A stretch of 64,000 nucleotides of DNA from Nocardioides marmorisolisilvae (GTDB lineage Bacteria > Actinomycetota > Actinomycetes > Propionibacteriales > Nocardioidaceae). The stretch is taken from contig NZ_RJSG01000002.1 in assembly GCF_003725775.1 (NCBI RefSeq), forward strand, positions 1,082,400 to 1,146,399, in the 5' to 3' direction. This document shows positions 18,409 to 28,303 of the stretch, in pieces (position 1 is the first letter of the stretch; the number at the start of each line of letters is the position of its first letter). Position numbers and translations under genes: made by a program. The notes beneath the pieces are model-generated. The model was not told the origin of the DNA, searched no databases, and saw only the letters and a program-made list of their open reading frames with translations.

Positions 18409-19767
18409 GTGGACGACGAAGGGCTGTTCGAGGCTGCGCCACCGCCCGCTCCGGCGGGCGGCGGCACCCTCGCGGGCAACGTGCACGCCTCAGCGCCGCT
18501 GGCCGTCCGGATGCGCCCGCGCACCCTGGACGAGCTGGTCGGTCAGCAGCACCTGCTGGCGGCCGGCTCGCCGCTGCGGCGACTGATCGAGGGTGACCAG
18601 CCGATGTCCTTGCTCCTGTGGGGGCCGCCGGGCACCGGCAAGACCACGATCGCCGCGATCGTCTCGGGCCAGACCAACCGGGTCTTCGTCGAGGTGTCGG
18701 CGGTGGCAGCCGGCGTCAAGGAGGTTCGTGCCGCCATCGACGGCGCTCGTGCTCGGCTGGCGGCCACCGGGCAGGAGACGGTGCTGTTCGTCGACGAGGT
18801 CCACCGGTTCACCAAGGCGCAGCAGGACGCGTTGCTGCCCGGGGTGGAGAACCGCTGGGTGACCCTGATCGCGGCGACCACCGAGAATCCGCACTTCTCA
18901 GTGATCTCGCCGTTGCTGTCCCGCTCGCTGCTGCTCACCCTGGAACCGTTGACCGATGACGACGTCCGCGACGTCCTGCGCGCGGCCATCGCCGACGAGC
19001 GCGGCCTGGACGGCGCCGTGAAGGTCAGCGAGGACGCCTTCGATCACCTGGTCAGGCTCGCCGGGGGAGACGCCCGGCGTTCCCTGACCTACCTGGAGGC
19101 CGCCGCCGGAGCAGCCCAGGCGCAAGGTCTCGCCGAGGTGGACCTCGGAACGGCAGAGACGGCGGTCGACAAGGCCGCGGTGCGCTACGACCGCGACGGC
19201 GACCAGCACTACGACGTGATCAGCGCGTTCATCAAGTCGATCCGCGGGTCGGACGTCGACGCGGCGCTGCACTACCTGGCCCGGATGATCGAGGCAGGGG
19301 AGGACCCGCGGTTCATCGCGCGGCGGCTGGTGGTCTCGGCGAGCGAGGACATCGGCCTGGCGCACCCGGCCGCCCTGACCACCGCGGTCGCCGCGGCGCA
19401 GGCGGTGCAGCTGATCGGCATGCCCGAGGCGCGGATCAACCTGGCGCAGGCGGTGATCGAGCTGTCGCTGGCGCCGAAGTCGAACGCGGTGATCAAGGCG
19501 GTGGACGCGGCTATCGCGGACGTGCGCTCAGGCAGGATCGGCGCGGTTCCGCCCCACCTGCGCGACGCCCACTACCCGGGCTCGAAGGCGCTGGGTCACG
19601 GTGTCGGGTACGTGTACGCGCACGACGAGCCCTACGGGATCGCCGAGCAGCAGTACGCCCCGGACGTCGTCCTCGACGCCGAGTACTACCAACCGACCGC
19701 GCTCGGGGCCGAAGCCGGGTTCCGCGAGCGTTGGGAGCGGATTCGGCGGATGATCCGCGGCAGGTAG
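18409..19767 (+). CDS. rarA: Replication-associated recombination protein A
   Basis: AAA+ ATPase (452 aa) of the RarA/MgsA/WRNIP1 family, acting at stalled replication forks. Walker A GPPGTGKT at 72-79, Walker [11 protein letters not shown] near 125-134, sensor residues in [11 protein letters not shown], and the C-terminal tetramerisation region ([20 protein letters not shown] onward). Start GTG 18409. Its position upstream of alaS is shared with other actinobacteria. Confidence 0.93.
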   Translation: MDDEGLFEAAPPPAPAGGGTLAGNVHASAPLAVRMRPRTLDELVGQQHLLAAGSPLRRLIEGDQPMSLLLWGPPGTGKTTIAAIVSGQTNRVFVEVSAVAAGVKEVRAAIDGARARLAATGQETVLFVDEVHRFTKAQQDALLPGVENRWVTLIAATTENPHFSVISPLLSRSLLLTLEPLTDDDVRDVLRAAIADERGLDGAVKVSEDAFDHLVRLAGGDARRSLTYLEAAAGAAQAQGLAEVDLGTAETAVDKAAVRYDRDGDQHYDVISAFIKSIRGSDVDAALHYLARMIEAGEDPRFIARRLVVSASEDIGLAHPAALTTAVAAAQAVQLIGMPEARINLAQAVIELSLAPKSNAVIKAVDAAIADVRSGRIGAVPPHLRDAHYPGSKALGHGVGYVYAHDEPYGIAEQQYAPDVVLDAEYYQPTALGAEAGFRERWERIRRMIRGR

Positions 19768-19770
19768 GGT
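19765..19770 (+). promoter_or_regulatory. -10 box of the 19779 gene (leaderless type)
   Basis: TAGGGT overlaps the rarA stop (TAG at 19765) and ends 8 bases before the next ATG. This is consistent with a separate leaderless transcript for the small membrane proteins and alaS. Confidence 0.4.
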
Positions 19771-19778
19771 CAACCCCC

Positions 19779-20273
19779 ATGGGAACGGTGATCCTGGCTG
19801 CCGTGGGCGGCGCTCTCGTGGCGCTGCTCGGAGTCGGGCTGGTCACCGTCGTCCGCAGGCGCAGCCGGACCCGGGCTGATCTCGAAGCGATGCTCGCCGC
19901 CGCCCAGCACGAGGCCGACGACCTGCGGGCGCGACTCGAGGAGCTGACCGCCCTGGTGACCGTCGCCCCGGAGGGTGAGGAACCGGCGTACCTGATCACC
20001 GACGTCGGGGTGGTCCGCGCTCCGGCAGTCCCCGAGGACCAGATCCAGGTCCCGGACCGGCTCGTGCTCTCCGCCACGATGGGGGAGCCGCTGGTCAAGG
20101 TGGCTGCGCTCGGCCACGGCCTGCGTCGCGCGCTCTCGCCGGAGTCGCGCAACCGGATCTGGTTCGAGATGCGGCGCGAGGTGCGCGCCGCCCGCAAGCG
20201 GCGCCGCCAGCTGCTCAAGCAGTACCAGCGCGACATCCGTGCGGCGGAGCGCGCCCAGGAGGGTCTGGCGTGA
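19779..20273 (+). CDS. Membrane-anchored helical protein of unknown function
   Basis: A 164-residue protein with one N-terminal membrane helix (residues 3-25), a short coiled-coil segment (about 28-65), a variable middle with acidic residues, and a very basic helical C-terminus (RREVRAARKRRRQLLKQYQ). It resembles the DUF948-like proteins encoded just upstream of alaS in other actinobacteria in position and layout, but I cannot place it in a family with certainty. ATG 19779 is chosen because an upstream frame extension overlaps rarA. Overlaps the next gene at GTGA. Confidence 0.75.
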   Translation: MGTVILAAVGGALVALLGVGLVTVVRRRSRTRADLEAMLAAAQHEADDLRARLEELTALVTVAPEGEEPAYLITDVGVVRAPAVPEDQIQVPDRLVLSATMGEPLVKVAALGHGLRRALSPESRNRIWFEMRREVRAARKRRRQLLKQYQRDIRAAERAQEGLA

Positions 20274-20602
20274 GGCGCGGTTTCTGGTTCGTGGCCGGTG
20301 CCGGCGCCGGCGTCTACGTGATGATCCGCGCCCGGCGCGCGGCCGAGGCCTTCACCCCCGACGGCGTCCGCGACCGACTGGCCGGACTCCAGGTCGGGGC
20401 GCACCTGTTCCTCGACGAGGTCCGCACCGGGATGGACGAGCGCGAAACCGAGTTGCGCGAGCGATTTGCCCTCCTGGAACGGCACAGCGTGCTTGATGGT
20501 CCTCTCGAACTGACCGCGAGCACCACCGACGAATCACCGCTGCACCCCTACGATCTCCCCGGGACGCACCCCGGCACCCCTGCGCTGGAAGGCAAGCACT
20601 GA
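20270..20602 (+). CDS. DUF6167-like small membrane protein
   Basis: A 110-residue protein beginning [20 protein letters not shown], a glycine-rich membrane helix, followed by an amphipathic helical segment and a polar tail. The FWF..GAGAGVY start and the place directly before alaS match DUF6167 proteins of actinobacteria as I remember them. Function unknown. GTG 20270 overlaps the previous stop, and its own TGA overlaps the alaS ATG (TGATG), so the three genes are translationally coupled. Confidence 0.75.
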   Translation: MRRGFWFVAGAGAGVYVMIRARRAAEAFTPDGVRDRLAGLQVGAHLFLDEVRTGMDERETELRERFALLERHSVLDGPLELTASTTDESPLHPYDLPGTHPGTPALEGKH

Positions 20603-23280
20603 TGGACCCCGTTGGAACGTCGGCCGACATCCGCCGTCGCTTCGTCGAGCACTTCGAGGCCGCCGGCCACACCGCCGTGCCCTCGGCACCGCTGCTGGTC
20701 GACGACCCCAACCTGCTGTTCGTCAACGCCGGCATGGTGCAGTTCAAGCCGTACTTCCTCGGCCAGGAGACGCCGCCGTACACCCGTGCGGTGAGCATCC
20801 AGAAGTGCGTGCGGACGCCCGACATCGAAGACGTCGGCAAGACCACCCGGCACGGCACCTTCTTCGAGATGTGCGGCAACTTCTCCTTCGGCGACTACTT
20901 CAAGGCCGGAGCCATCGACCTGGCCTGGGAGTTGGTCACCAAGCCGATCGCCGACGGCGGTTTCGGGCTGGAGGAGTCCAAGCTGTACCCGAGCGTCTAC
21001 GAGGAGGACCCCGAGGCGGTCGACCTGTGGCGCAAGGCCACCGGTCTGCCCGACGACCGGATCATCCGGCTCGGGAAGAAGGAGAACTACTGGTCGATGG
21101 GCGTCCCGGGTCCGGGCGGCCCGTGCTCGGAGATCCTCTACGACCGCGGGTCGGCGTACGGGGCAGACGGCGACTTCAACGCCGAGGACCGCTACCTGGA
21201 GATCTGGAACCTGGTCTTCATGCAGGACGAGCTCTCCGCGGTGCGCAGCAAGGAGGACTTCGACATCGCGGGGTCCCTGCCGAAGCAGAACATCGACACC
21301 GGCATGGGTCTGGAGCGGGTGGCCTTCCTGCTCCAGGACAAGCAGAACATGTACGAGATCGACGTGATGTTCCCGGTGATCGAGCGCGCGATGGAGATGA
21401 CCGGGCGCCGCTACGGTGCCGACCCCGGTGACGACGTCCGGTTCCGGGTCGTCGCCGACCACGTCCGCAGCTCGATGATGCTCATCGGTGACGGCGTCAC
21501 CCCGGGCAACGAGTCCCGCGGCTACGTGCTGCGGCGCCTGCTGCGCCGCGCGGTGCGCTCGATGCGCCTGCTCGGCTACGAGGACCGCGCCCTGCCGGAG
21601 CTGTTCCCGGTCAGCCGCGACCTGATGGCGCAGGGTTACCCGCAGCTCCAGGCCGACTGGGAGCGCATCGCCACCGTCGCCTACGCCGAGGAGGACGCCT
21701 TCCGGCAGACCCTCAAGACCGGTACGACGATCTTCGACCTGGCCGCGGACGAGGCGAAGTCGGCCGGGGTCAGCGTGCTCTCCGGCGACCGCGCGTTCGC
21801 ACTGCACGACACCTACGGCTTCCCGATCGACCTGACCCTGGAGATGGCGGCCGAGAAGGGCCTGGCCGTCGACGAGGACGGCTTCCGCCGGTTGATGGCC
21901 GAGCAGCGCGACCGTGCCAAGGCCGATGCGAAGTCCAAGAAGGGCAAGCACGCCGAGACCGGCGCCTACCGCGAGATCGCCGACGAGCTCGGCCGTGCGG
22001 TCGAATTCACCGGCTACGAGGAGGTCGTCTCCGAGGGCGCCGTCCGGGGTCTGATCGGCGCCGACGGCTCGGTGATCTCCTCGGCCGGCGAGGGCGCCGA
22101 GGTCGAGCTGGTCCTGGACCGGACCCCGTTCTACGCCGAGGGTGGCGGCCAGCTCGCCGACGAGGGCGTCATCGAGCTCGGCAACGGTGCTCGCCTGCAG
22201 GTGCTTGACGTGCAGTCGCCGATCACCGGCCTGATCGTGCACCGGGTCAAGGTGCTCGGCGGCGAGGTCGGCCTCGGCACGCCCGCACAGGCGCTGGTCG
22301 ACATCGAGCGGCGCCGCTCGATCAGCCGCTCGCACACCGCGACGCACATGGTGCACAAGGCATTCCGCGAGGCGCTCGGCGAGACCGCGACCCAGGCGGG
22401 CTCGGAGAACGCGCCCGGGCGCTTCCGCTTCGACTTCTCGGCCACCGGCGCCGTGCCGCAGACCGCGATGGAGGACGTCGAGGCCCGGGTCAACGACCTG
22501 GTGCTCGCCGACCTGGCCGTGCAGGCCGAGCTGATGTCCCAGGCGGACGCCGTGAAGTCCGGCGCGATGGCGCTGTTCGGCGAGAAGTACGGCGACGTCG
22601 TCCGGGTCGTCTCCGTCGGCGACTGGGCCCGCGAGCTCTGCGGTGGCACCCACGTGGAGCGCTCCGGCCACCTCGGCGTGGTCAAGCTGCTCGGCGAGTC
22701 CTCGATCGGCTCCGGTGTCCGTCGGGTCGAGGCGCTGGTCGGTTCCGACGCGTACCGGTTCCTGGCGCGCGAGCACGTGATCGTCGCCCAGCTCAGCGAG
22801 ACCTTGAAAGCGCGGCCGGAGCAGCTGCCCGAGCGCATCGACGACCTGCTCGAGCGACTGCGCAGCGCCGAGAAGGAGATCGAGAAGGTCCGCCTCTCCC
22901 AGCTGCTGTCCGCCGCTGGTGACTTCGCCGCGCGCGCGGTCGACCTCGCCGGGGTCTCGTTCGTCGGTGAGATCGTCGAGGGCGCCGGTGGCGGCGAGGC
23001 GCGCACGCTCGCGCTGGACGTCCGGGGACGGATGCCGGCCGACCGCCCCGCTGCGGTGCTCGTGATCGGCGTCCAGGACGGCAAGCCGTCCGTGGTCGCC
23101 GCGGTCAACGACGCCGGCCGCGCTGCCGGGGTCTCGGCCAACGACCTGGTGCGCGCCGCTGCGACGCTGCTCGGCGGCAAGGGCGGCGGCAAGGACGACG
23201 TGGCCCAGGGTGGTGGAACCGACGCCGCCAAGGTCGCCGAGGCCCTCGAGGCCGTCCGCGGAGCGATCTCCGCACGCTGA
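20602..23280 (+). CDS. alaS: Alanyl-tRNA synthetase
   Basis: Class II synthetase (892 aa) that charges tRNA-Ala and edits mischarged Ser and Gly. It shows the N-terminal catalytic core ([19 protein letters not shown] and the motif around [15 protein letters not shown]), the editing-site zinc ligands HTATH near 578-582 and CGGTH near 679-683, and a C-terminal C-Ala/DHHA1 domain rich in Gly (GGKGGGKDD). Length is normal. The ruvX ATG follows one base after its stop. Confidence 0.96.
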   Translation: MDPVGTSADIRRRFVEHFEAAGHTAVPSAPLLVDDPNLLFVNAGMVQFKPYFLGQETPPYTRAVSIQKCVRTPDIEDVGKTTRHGTFFEMCGNFSFGDYFKAGAIDLAWELVTKPIADGGFGLEESKLYPSVYEEDPEAVDLWRKATGLPDDRIIRLGKKENYWSMGVPGPGGPCSEILYDRGSAYGADGDFNAEDRYLEIWNLVFMQDELSAVRSKEDFDIAGSLPKQNIDTGMGLERVAFLLQDKQNMYEIDVMFPVIERAMEMTGRRYGADPGDDVRFRVVADHVRSSMMLIGDGVTPGNESRGYVLRRLLRRAVRSMRLLGYEDRALPELFPVSRDLMAQGYPQLQADWERIATVAYAEEDAFRQTLKTGTTIFDLAADEAKSAGVSVLSGDRAFALHDTYGFPIDLTLEMAAEKGLAVDEDGFRRLMAEQRDRAKADAKSKKGKHAETGAYREIADELGRAVEFTGYEEVVSEGAVRGLIGADGSVISSAGEGAEVELVLDRTPFYAEGGGQLADEGVIELGNGARLQVLDVQSPITGLIVHRVKVLGGEVGLGTPAQALVDIERRRSISRSHTATHMVHKAFREALGETATQAGSENAPGRFRFDFSATGAVPQTAMEDVEARVNDLVLADLAVQAELMSQADAVKSGAMALFGEKYGDVVRVVSVGDWARELCGGTHVERSGHLGVVKLLGESSIGSGVRRVEALVGSDAYRFLAREHVIVAQLSETLKARPEQLPERIDDLLERLRSAEKEIEKVRLSQLLSAAGDFAARAVDLAGVSFVGEIVEGAGGGEARTLALDVRGRMPADRPAAVLVIGVQDGKPSVVAAVNDAGRAAGVSANDLVRAAATLLGGKGGGKDDVAQGGGTDAAKVAEALEAVRGAISAR

Positions 23281-23281
23281 G

Positions 23282-23779
23282 ATGGGTGATCTCGAACCGG
23301 TGAGCGTGCCCGGAGTGCGCCTGGGCATCGATCCGGGGGACGCCCGGATCGGGGTGGCCACCTGCGATCCCTCAGGGATCCTCGCGACACCGGTGGAAAC
23401 CGTGCCGCGCGCCGACGGCGACCTCGAGCGACTGGCCGACCTGGCCGACGAGCTCGGCGCCGCGCTGCTGTACGTCGGGCTGCCCCGATCGCTGGCCGGG
23501 GGCGAGGGACCAGCGGCGGGTAAGGTTCGAGCGTTCGCCCAGGAGCTCGCGGTCCGGGTGGCACCGCGTCCGGTTCACCTGGTCGACGAGCGGATGAGCA
23601 CGGTCACCGCCGAGGCGGTGCTCCGGGAGCGCGGCAAGAAGGGCAAGAAGCGTCGGGCAGTCGTGGATCAGGCCGCAGCGGTGGTGATCCTGCAGGGGGC
23701 GATCGACGCCGAGCGCACGCTCGGCAGGCCGACCGGGGAGCAGGTCCAGGTGACCGGAGAGCGAGAAGAGACGCCGTGA
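23282..23779 (+). CDS. ruvX: RuvX/YqgF, putative Holliday junction resolvase or rRNA-processing nuclease
   Basis: RNase H-fold nuclease (165 aa) of the YqgF/RuvX family, linked to 16S rRNA 5' maturation and to junction resolution. Catalytic Asp D17 sits in LGIDPGDARIGVA (14-26), the second acidic residue in LVDERMSTVTAEAVLRE, and the third in VVDQAAAVVILQG. The ATG at 23282 lies just after the alaS stop. Upstream in-frame codons overlap alaS and are not conserved. alaS-ruvX-mltG-aroE is a standard actinobacterial order. Confidence 0.93.
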   Translation: MGDLEPVSVPGVRLGIDPGDARIGVATCDPSGILATPVETVPRADGDLERLADLADELGAALLYVGLPRSLAGGEGPAAGKVRAFAQELAVRVAPRPVHLVDERMSTVTAEAVLRERGKKGKKRRAVVDQAAAVVILQGAIDAERTLGRPTGEQVQVTGEREETP

Positions 23780-24942
23780 GCGACATCGGAGTGGGCGGTT
23801 TCGCGGCCGAGGAGCACGAGCCCGAGCCGGACTCGGTCGCGCTGCCGCGGGCCGGGTCCCGTCGTGCCGAGTCGACCTCGCGCACCCCGCGCGGGTGCAT
23901 CCCGATGCTGCTGGTGCTGGTGCTGGTCATCGGCGGCGCCTTCCTCGGCGGCGGCTGGGCCGTCGACAAGGTGAAGTCCCTGGTCGGGGTCAGCGCCGAC
24001 TACGCCGGGCCGGGTTCCGGGTCGGTGGTCGTCCAGGTGCACTCCGGCGACAGCTCGACCGCGATCGCGCAGACGCTCAAGGACGCCGGTGTGGTCAAGA
24101 GCGTCGGAGCGTTCACCGACGCGGCACGGGCGGACAGCCGCTCGCGCAGCATCCAGGTCGGCTACTACCAGCTGAAGAAGCAGATGAAGGCCAAGGACGC
24201 CCTGGCCGTGCTGATCAACCCCAAGAACCTGGTCCAGGCGCTGGTCGTCGTCCCCGAGGGCTACCGCGTCAAGGAGATCGTCAAGGCGATCGCCAAGAAG
24301 ACCGACATCACCGCCGCCCAGCTGAACGCGGCCCTGAAGCACCCGGCCGCGCTCGGTCTGCCCGCCTCGGCGGGCGGCAAGGTCGAGGGCTACCTGTTCC
24401 CGGCCACGTACTCGGTCGTCCCGGGAGAGACCGCCAGCGAGCTGCTCAAGCAGATGATCGCCAAGACCAAGGAGGTCACCGCGAGCCTCGACCTGGCCGC
24501 ACGGGCCAAGGCGCTCGGGTACACCCCGGAGCAGATCCTGACGATCGCCAGCATCCTGGAGTACGAGGGAAGCCGCGACCAGGACTACCCGAAGATCGCG
24601 CGGGCGATCTACAACCGTCTGGACAAGGGCATGGCGCTGCAGTCGGACGCCACGGTCGCGTACGCGAACAACCTCACCGGCACGGTCTACACGACCGACG
24701 CGCAGCGCCAGATCGACTCGCCGTACAACACCTACAAGAACACCGGCCTCCCGCCGGGCCCGATCGGGTCGCCGGGGGAGAAGACCATCGAGGCCGCACT
24801 GCACCCGGCCAAGGGGTCCTGGCTGTACTGGGTCGTGGTGAACCTGAAGACCGGCGAGACCCGGTTCGCGGACACCTTCGCCCAGCACCAGGCCAACGTG
24901 AACCTCTTCCACCAGTACTGCCAGACCTCGGACGCCTGCTGA
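23776..24942 (+). CDS. mltG: Endolytic murein transglycosylase
   Basis: Inner-membrane lytic transglycosylase (388 aa) that cuts nascent glycan strands and sets their length. A cytoplasmic N-terminus of about 40 residues is followed by one membrane helix at 42-60, a LysM-like segment, then the YceG domain. Glu262 in SILEYEGS aligns with the catalytic Glu of E. coli MltG (SIVEKET), and the NTYKNTGLPPGPIGSPG loop is conserved. GTG start overlaps the ruvX stop. Confidence 0.93.
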   Translation: MSDIGVGGFAAEEHEPEPDSVALPRAGSRRAESTSRTPRGCIPMLLVLVLVIGGAFLGGGWAVDKVKSLVGVSADYAGPGSGSVVVQVHSGDSSTAIAQTLKDAGVVKSVGAFTDAARADSRSRSIQVGYYQLKKQMKAKDALAVLINPKNLVQALVVVPEGYRVKEIVKAIAKKTDITAAQLNAALKHPAALGLPASAGGKVEGYLFPATYSVVPGETASELLKQMIAKTKEVTASLDLAARAKALGYTPEQILTIASILEYEGSRDQDYPKIARAIYNRLDKGMALQSDATVAYANNLTGTVYTTDAQRQIDSPYNTYKNTGLPPGPIGSPGEKTIEAALHPAKGSWLYWVVVNLKTGETRFADTFAQHQANVNLFHQYCQTSDAC

Positions 24943-24944
24943 CG

Positions 24945-25775
24945 ATGGTCGACCCGGTGATGAAGTGCGCGGTGCTCGGTTCCCCGATCGAGCACTCCCT
25001 GTCGCCTGTCCTGCACCGGGCGGCGTACGCCGAGCTCGGCCTGCGCTGGACCTACCAGGCGATCGACATCGAGGAGCGCGAGCTGCAGGGTTTCGTCGAC
25101 GGCCTCGACCGCTCCTGGCGTGGTCTGTCGCTGACGATGCCGCTCAAGCGCACCGTGATGCCGATGCTCGACGTCGTCGACGACTGGGCCCGGCTGTCGG
25201 GTGTGGCGAACACCGTCGTCTTCGACGGAGCGATCCGGAAGGGCTACAACACCGACATCCCGGGCGCGATCGCCGCGCTCCGCGAGCGCGTGCCCGGACC
25301 GTTCACCAACGCCGTCGTCCTCGGCGGTGGAGCGACCGCGGCCTCGATGCTGCTGGCCCTGGGTGAGCTCGGCTGCGAGAACGCCCGGCTGCTCGTGCGC
25401 GAGCCGTCGCGCGCGGTGGAGACCATCGAGGTCGTCGCCCGCGCCGAGAACGGCCCCGAGATCCAGGTCGGCACCCTCGGCGACCCGGTCGGCGCGGTCG
25501 ACCTCGTCGTCTCCACGATCCCGGCCGCCGCGCAGACGGACTGGCTGGTGCACAGCGCCGACCCGTGCCCGGTGGTCTTCGAGGTCACCTACGACCCGTG
25601 GCCGACACCGCTCGCCGCCCGTGCCCTGGTCTCCGGCCGGATCCTGATCAGCGGGCTCGACCTGCTGATCAACCAGGCCGCGCTCCAGGTGAACCTGATG
25701 ACCACGATGACCGCCCCGACGGCCGCGATGCGTGCTGCCGGCGAGGGCGCCCTGGCGGCACGGTCCCCGCGATGA
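24945..25775 (+). CDS. aroE: Shikimate dehydrogenase
   Basis: Reduces 3-dehydroshikimate to shikimate with NADPH (276 aa). SLSP at 18-21 binds substrate, K68 (SLTMPLK) and D104 (YNTDIPG) are the catalytic pair, and GGGATAAS is the nucleotide-binding glycine loop. The start at 24945 lies 2 bases after the mltG stop. First of the shikimate genes here, and coupled through ATGA to the prepilin peptidase gene. Confidence 0.94.
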   Translation: MVDPVMKCAVLGSPIEHSLSPVLHRAAYAELGLRWTYQAIDIEERELQGFVDGLDRSWRGLSLTMPLKRTVMPMLDVVDDWARLSGVANTVVFDGAIRKGYNTDIPGAIAALRERVPGPFTNAVVLGGGATAASMLLALGELGCENARLLVREPSRAVETIEVVARAENGPEIQVGTLGDPVGAVDLVVSTIPAAAQTDWLVHSADPCPVVFEVTYDPWPTPLAARALVSGRILISGLDLLINQAALQVNLMTTMTAPTAAMRAAGEGALAARSPR

Positions 25776-26551
25776 CGTGGGACGCCGAGACGATCCAGGC
25801 CGGGATCATCGGGTTGGCCTCGGGTGGCCTCGGCGGCCTGACCGTGCGACCGCTGATCGGACAGCTGCCCGAGCCCGAACCCGAACCCGAGCCTGAGCAG
25901 GAGCCGGACAGCGACGACGTGGCGGCCGAGGTGCCGGAGCCTGCCGAGCCGCCGCCCCCCAAGATCCTGTACGCCGACCTGGCCGACGCGCCGGGCCTGA
26001 CCATCCGAGCGGTGCTGGCAGGGGCGGTCGTCGGTGCCGTCCTCGGTCTGGCGCTCGGCCGGGAGTGGACGCTGCTGCTGGCGCTGCCGCTGATCGGCGT
26101 CGGGATCGCCCTGGCCGTGATCGACGCGCGGACCCGCCTGCTGCCGACCCGGCTGGTGCTCCCCGCCACCGGCGTCGCCATCGTGCTCGGGACCGTGGTG
26201 GCCATCGCCCAGGACGACCGCCACGCCCTGGTCCGGGCGTTCATCGGGCTGGTCGTCGTCCGCAGCATCTTCTGGGTGCTGTGGTGGTTCCGCTCCTCGG
26301 GCATGGGCTTCGGAGACGTCCGGCTGGCCGCGCTGCTCGGCTTCGTGCTCGGCTACCTCGGCTGGTCCGAGGTGGTCATCGGTGTCTACGCCGCGTTCCT
26401 GGAGTTCACCGTCCCCGGACTGGTGCTCGCCGCGGTGCTGCGGGACAAGTCCCGGCTCAAGGCGCGGGTCCCGTTCGGACCGTTCCTGCTCGTCGGCGCG
26501 GTCACCGGGATCGCCTTCGGTCCGTGGGTCGCGAGCAGTCTCGGCTACTAG
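25772..26551 (+). CDS. Type IV prepilin peptidase family (A24) protein
   Basis: Polytopic membrane aspartic protease (259 aa) expected to cleave type IV or Tad/Flp prepilins. The two catalytic aspartates are present: D118 (IDARTRLLP) and D182 in the GFGD motif. The N-terminal N-methyltransferase domain with its CxxC pairs is absent. In its place is a glycine-rich helix, then an EP-repeat linker (residues 33-45) and a Pro-rich acidic stretch to 63. The order aroE-peptidase-aroC matches Mycobacterium tuberculosis (Rv2552c-Rv2551c). No pilin gene is in the window. Confidence 0.88.
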   Translation: MTWDAETIQAGIIGLASGGLGGLTVRPLIGQLPEPEPEPEPEQEPDSDDVAAEVPEPAEPPPPKILYADLADAPGLTIRAVLAGAVVGAVLGLALGREWTLLLALPLIGVGIALAVIDARTRLLPTRLVLPATGVAIVLGTVVAIAQDDRHALVRAFIGLVVVRSIFWVLWWFRSSGMGFGDVRLAALLGFVLGYLGWSEVVIGVYAAFLEFTVPGLVLAAVLRDKSRLKARVPFGPFLLVGAVTGIAFGPWVASSLGY

Positions 26552-26582
26552 GCCACGCGGGAAACCAGGTGCGCCCGCGTGA

Positions 26583-26588
26583 AAGACT
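26583..26588 (+). promoter_or_regulatory. Weak -10 box of aroC
   Basis: AAGACT ends 6 bases before the aroC ATG at 26595. The first base departs from TANNNT, but the spacing matches the leaderless pattern of other genes here. Confidence 0.3.
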
Positions 26589-26594
26589 CACGCC

Positions 26595-27773
26595 ATGCTC
26601 CGTTGGCTGACCGCGGGGGAGTCCCACGGCCCCTCACTCGCTGCGATCCTCGAAGGCCTGCCTGCGCACGTGCAGGTGACCTCGGACGACATCGCTGACG
26701 CGCTCGCGCGTCGGCGGCTCGGCTACGGCCGCGGAGCGCGGATGAAGTTCGAGCAGGACGAGGTGACGATCACCGGCGGTGTCCGGCACGGTCTGTCCCA
26801 GGGCGGCCCGGTCGCGATCCAGATCGGCAACACCGAGTGGCCGAAGTGGGAGACCGTGATGTCGGCCGACCCGGTCGACCCGTCCCTGCTGAAGGAGACC
26901 GGCCGCAACGCCGCGCTGACCCGTCCGCGCCCGGGGCACGCCGACCTCGCCGGCATGCAGAAGTACGACTTCGGCGAGGCCCGGCCGATCCTCGAGCGCG
27001 CCTCCGCCCGCGAGACCGCCGCACGCGTGGCGCTCGGACGGGTGGCCACGAACTTCCTGGAGCAGGTCGGCGGGATCACCGTGCTCTCCCACGTCGTCGA
27101 GCTCGGCGGCGTACCGGCTCCGGCAGGGTCGGTCCCGCAGCCCGGCGACACCCCGCGCCTCGACGAGGACCCGGTGCGCTGCCTCGACCCGGACGCCTCG
27201 GCCGCCATGGTGGCCCGGATCGACCAGGCGCACGAGGACGGCGACACCCTGGGCGGCGTCGTCGAGGTGGTCGTGCACGGTCTGCCGCCGGGCCTCGGCT
27301 CGCACGTGCACTGGGACCGCCGCCTGGACTCCCGCCTCGCCGGCGCGCTGATGGGCATCCAGGCGATCAAGGGCGTCGAGGTCGGCGACGGCTTCGAGCT
27401 CGCCGCGACCCCGGGTTCGCTGGCCCACGACGAGATCGTCACCGAGGACGGGCACCTGCGCCGGGTCTCGGGCCGCTCGGGTGGGACCGAGGGCGGCATG
27501 TCGACCGGCGAGACCCTGCGGGTGCGTGCGGCGATGAAGCCGATCGCGACCGTTCCGCGGGCCCTGCGCACGGTCGATGTCGCCACCGGTGAGGCAACGG
27601 TGGCCCACCACCAGCGTTCCGACGTCTGCGCCGTCCCGGCGGCGGGCATCGTGGCCGAGGCGATGGTCGCCCTCGTGATCGCCGATGCGGTGCTGGAGAA
27701 GTTCGGCGGGGACTCGCTCGGCGAGACCAAGCGCAACCTCGAGAGCTACCTGGGCTCGCTGAGGTACTCGTGA
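26595..27773 (+). CDS. aroC: Chorismate synthase
   Basis: Final shikimate-pathway enzyme (392 aa), using reduced FMN to convert EPSP to chorismate. Signatures: TAGESHG (7-13), the arginine-rich [15 protein letters not shown] near 39-52, and [17 protein letters not shown] with FMN-contacting residues near 294-310. Normal length. GTG of aroK overlaps its stop. Confidence 0.96.
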   Translation: MLRWLTAGESHGPSLAAILEGLPAHVQVTSDDIADALARRRLGYGRGARMKFEQDEVTITGGVRHGLSQGGPVAIQIGNTEWPKWETVMSADPVDPSLLKETGRNAALTRPRPGHADLAGMQKYDFGEARPILERASARETAARVALGRVATNFLEQVGGITVLSHVVELGGVPAPAGSVPQPGDTPRLDEDPVRCLDPDASAAMVARIDQAHEDGDTLGGVVEVVVHGLPPGLGSHVHWDRRLDSRLAGALMGIQAIKGVEVGDGFELAATPGSLAHDEIVTEDGHLRRVSGRSGGTEGGMSTGETLRVRAAMKPIATVPRALRTVDVATGEATVAHHQRSDVCAVPAAGIVAEAMVALVIADAVLEKFGGDSLGETKRNLESYLGSLRYS

Positions 27774-28303
27774 CCACCGCGGGGCCACGCGTGGTCCTGA
27801 TCGGGTCCATGGGTGCCGGCAAGACGACGGTCGGCGGCCTGGTCGCCGCTGCGCTCGGCGTCGGGTTCGCCGACACGGACCAGCTTGTCGAGGACGAGGT
27901 CGGGAAGCCGGTCGCGGAGATCTTCGTCGATGACGGCGAGGCGCACTTCCGCGCGCTGGAGCGTGCCGCGGTGGCTCGTGCCCTGGAGAGCCACGACGGC
28001 GTGCTCGCCCTCGGCGGTGGTGCCGTGCTGGACCCGGACACGCGGGAGCTGCTGGCGGCGCACGAGGTCGTCTTCCTGGAGGTCGGTCTCTCGGATGCGG
28101 CCTCCCGCGTCGGGCTGGGAGTTTCCCGGCCCCTGCTGCTCGGCAACGTGCGCGGCCGGATCAGGCAGCTGCTCGACGAGCGCACCCCGATCTACACCTC
28201 GGTCGCCCGCCACACCGTGCCCACCGACGGCCTCAGCGCCGCCGAGGTTGCTGACCGGGTGCTCGCGCTGGTGCAGGATGGTGGTCATGCCCATGACCGG
28301 TAG
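27770..28303 (+). CDS. aroK: Shikimate kinase
   Basis: Phosphorylates shikimate with ATP (177 aa). The P-loop GSMGAGKT is at 12-19, the substrate Asp is in the FADTDQ strand (D35/D37), GGGA near 83-86 binds the shikimate carboxylate, and the lid carries RPLL. Start GTG 27770. The gene overlaps aroB by about 17 bases. Confidence 0.95.
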   Translation: MTTAGPRVVLIGSMGAGKTTVGGLVAAALGVGFADTDQLVEDEVGKPVAEIFVDDGEAHFRALERAAVARALESHDGVLALGGGAVLDPDTRELLAAHEVVFLEVGLSDAASRVGLGVSRPLLLGNVRGRIRQLLDERTPIYTSVARHTVPTDGLSAAEVADRVLALVQDGGHAHDR

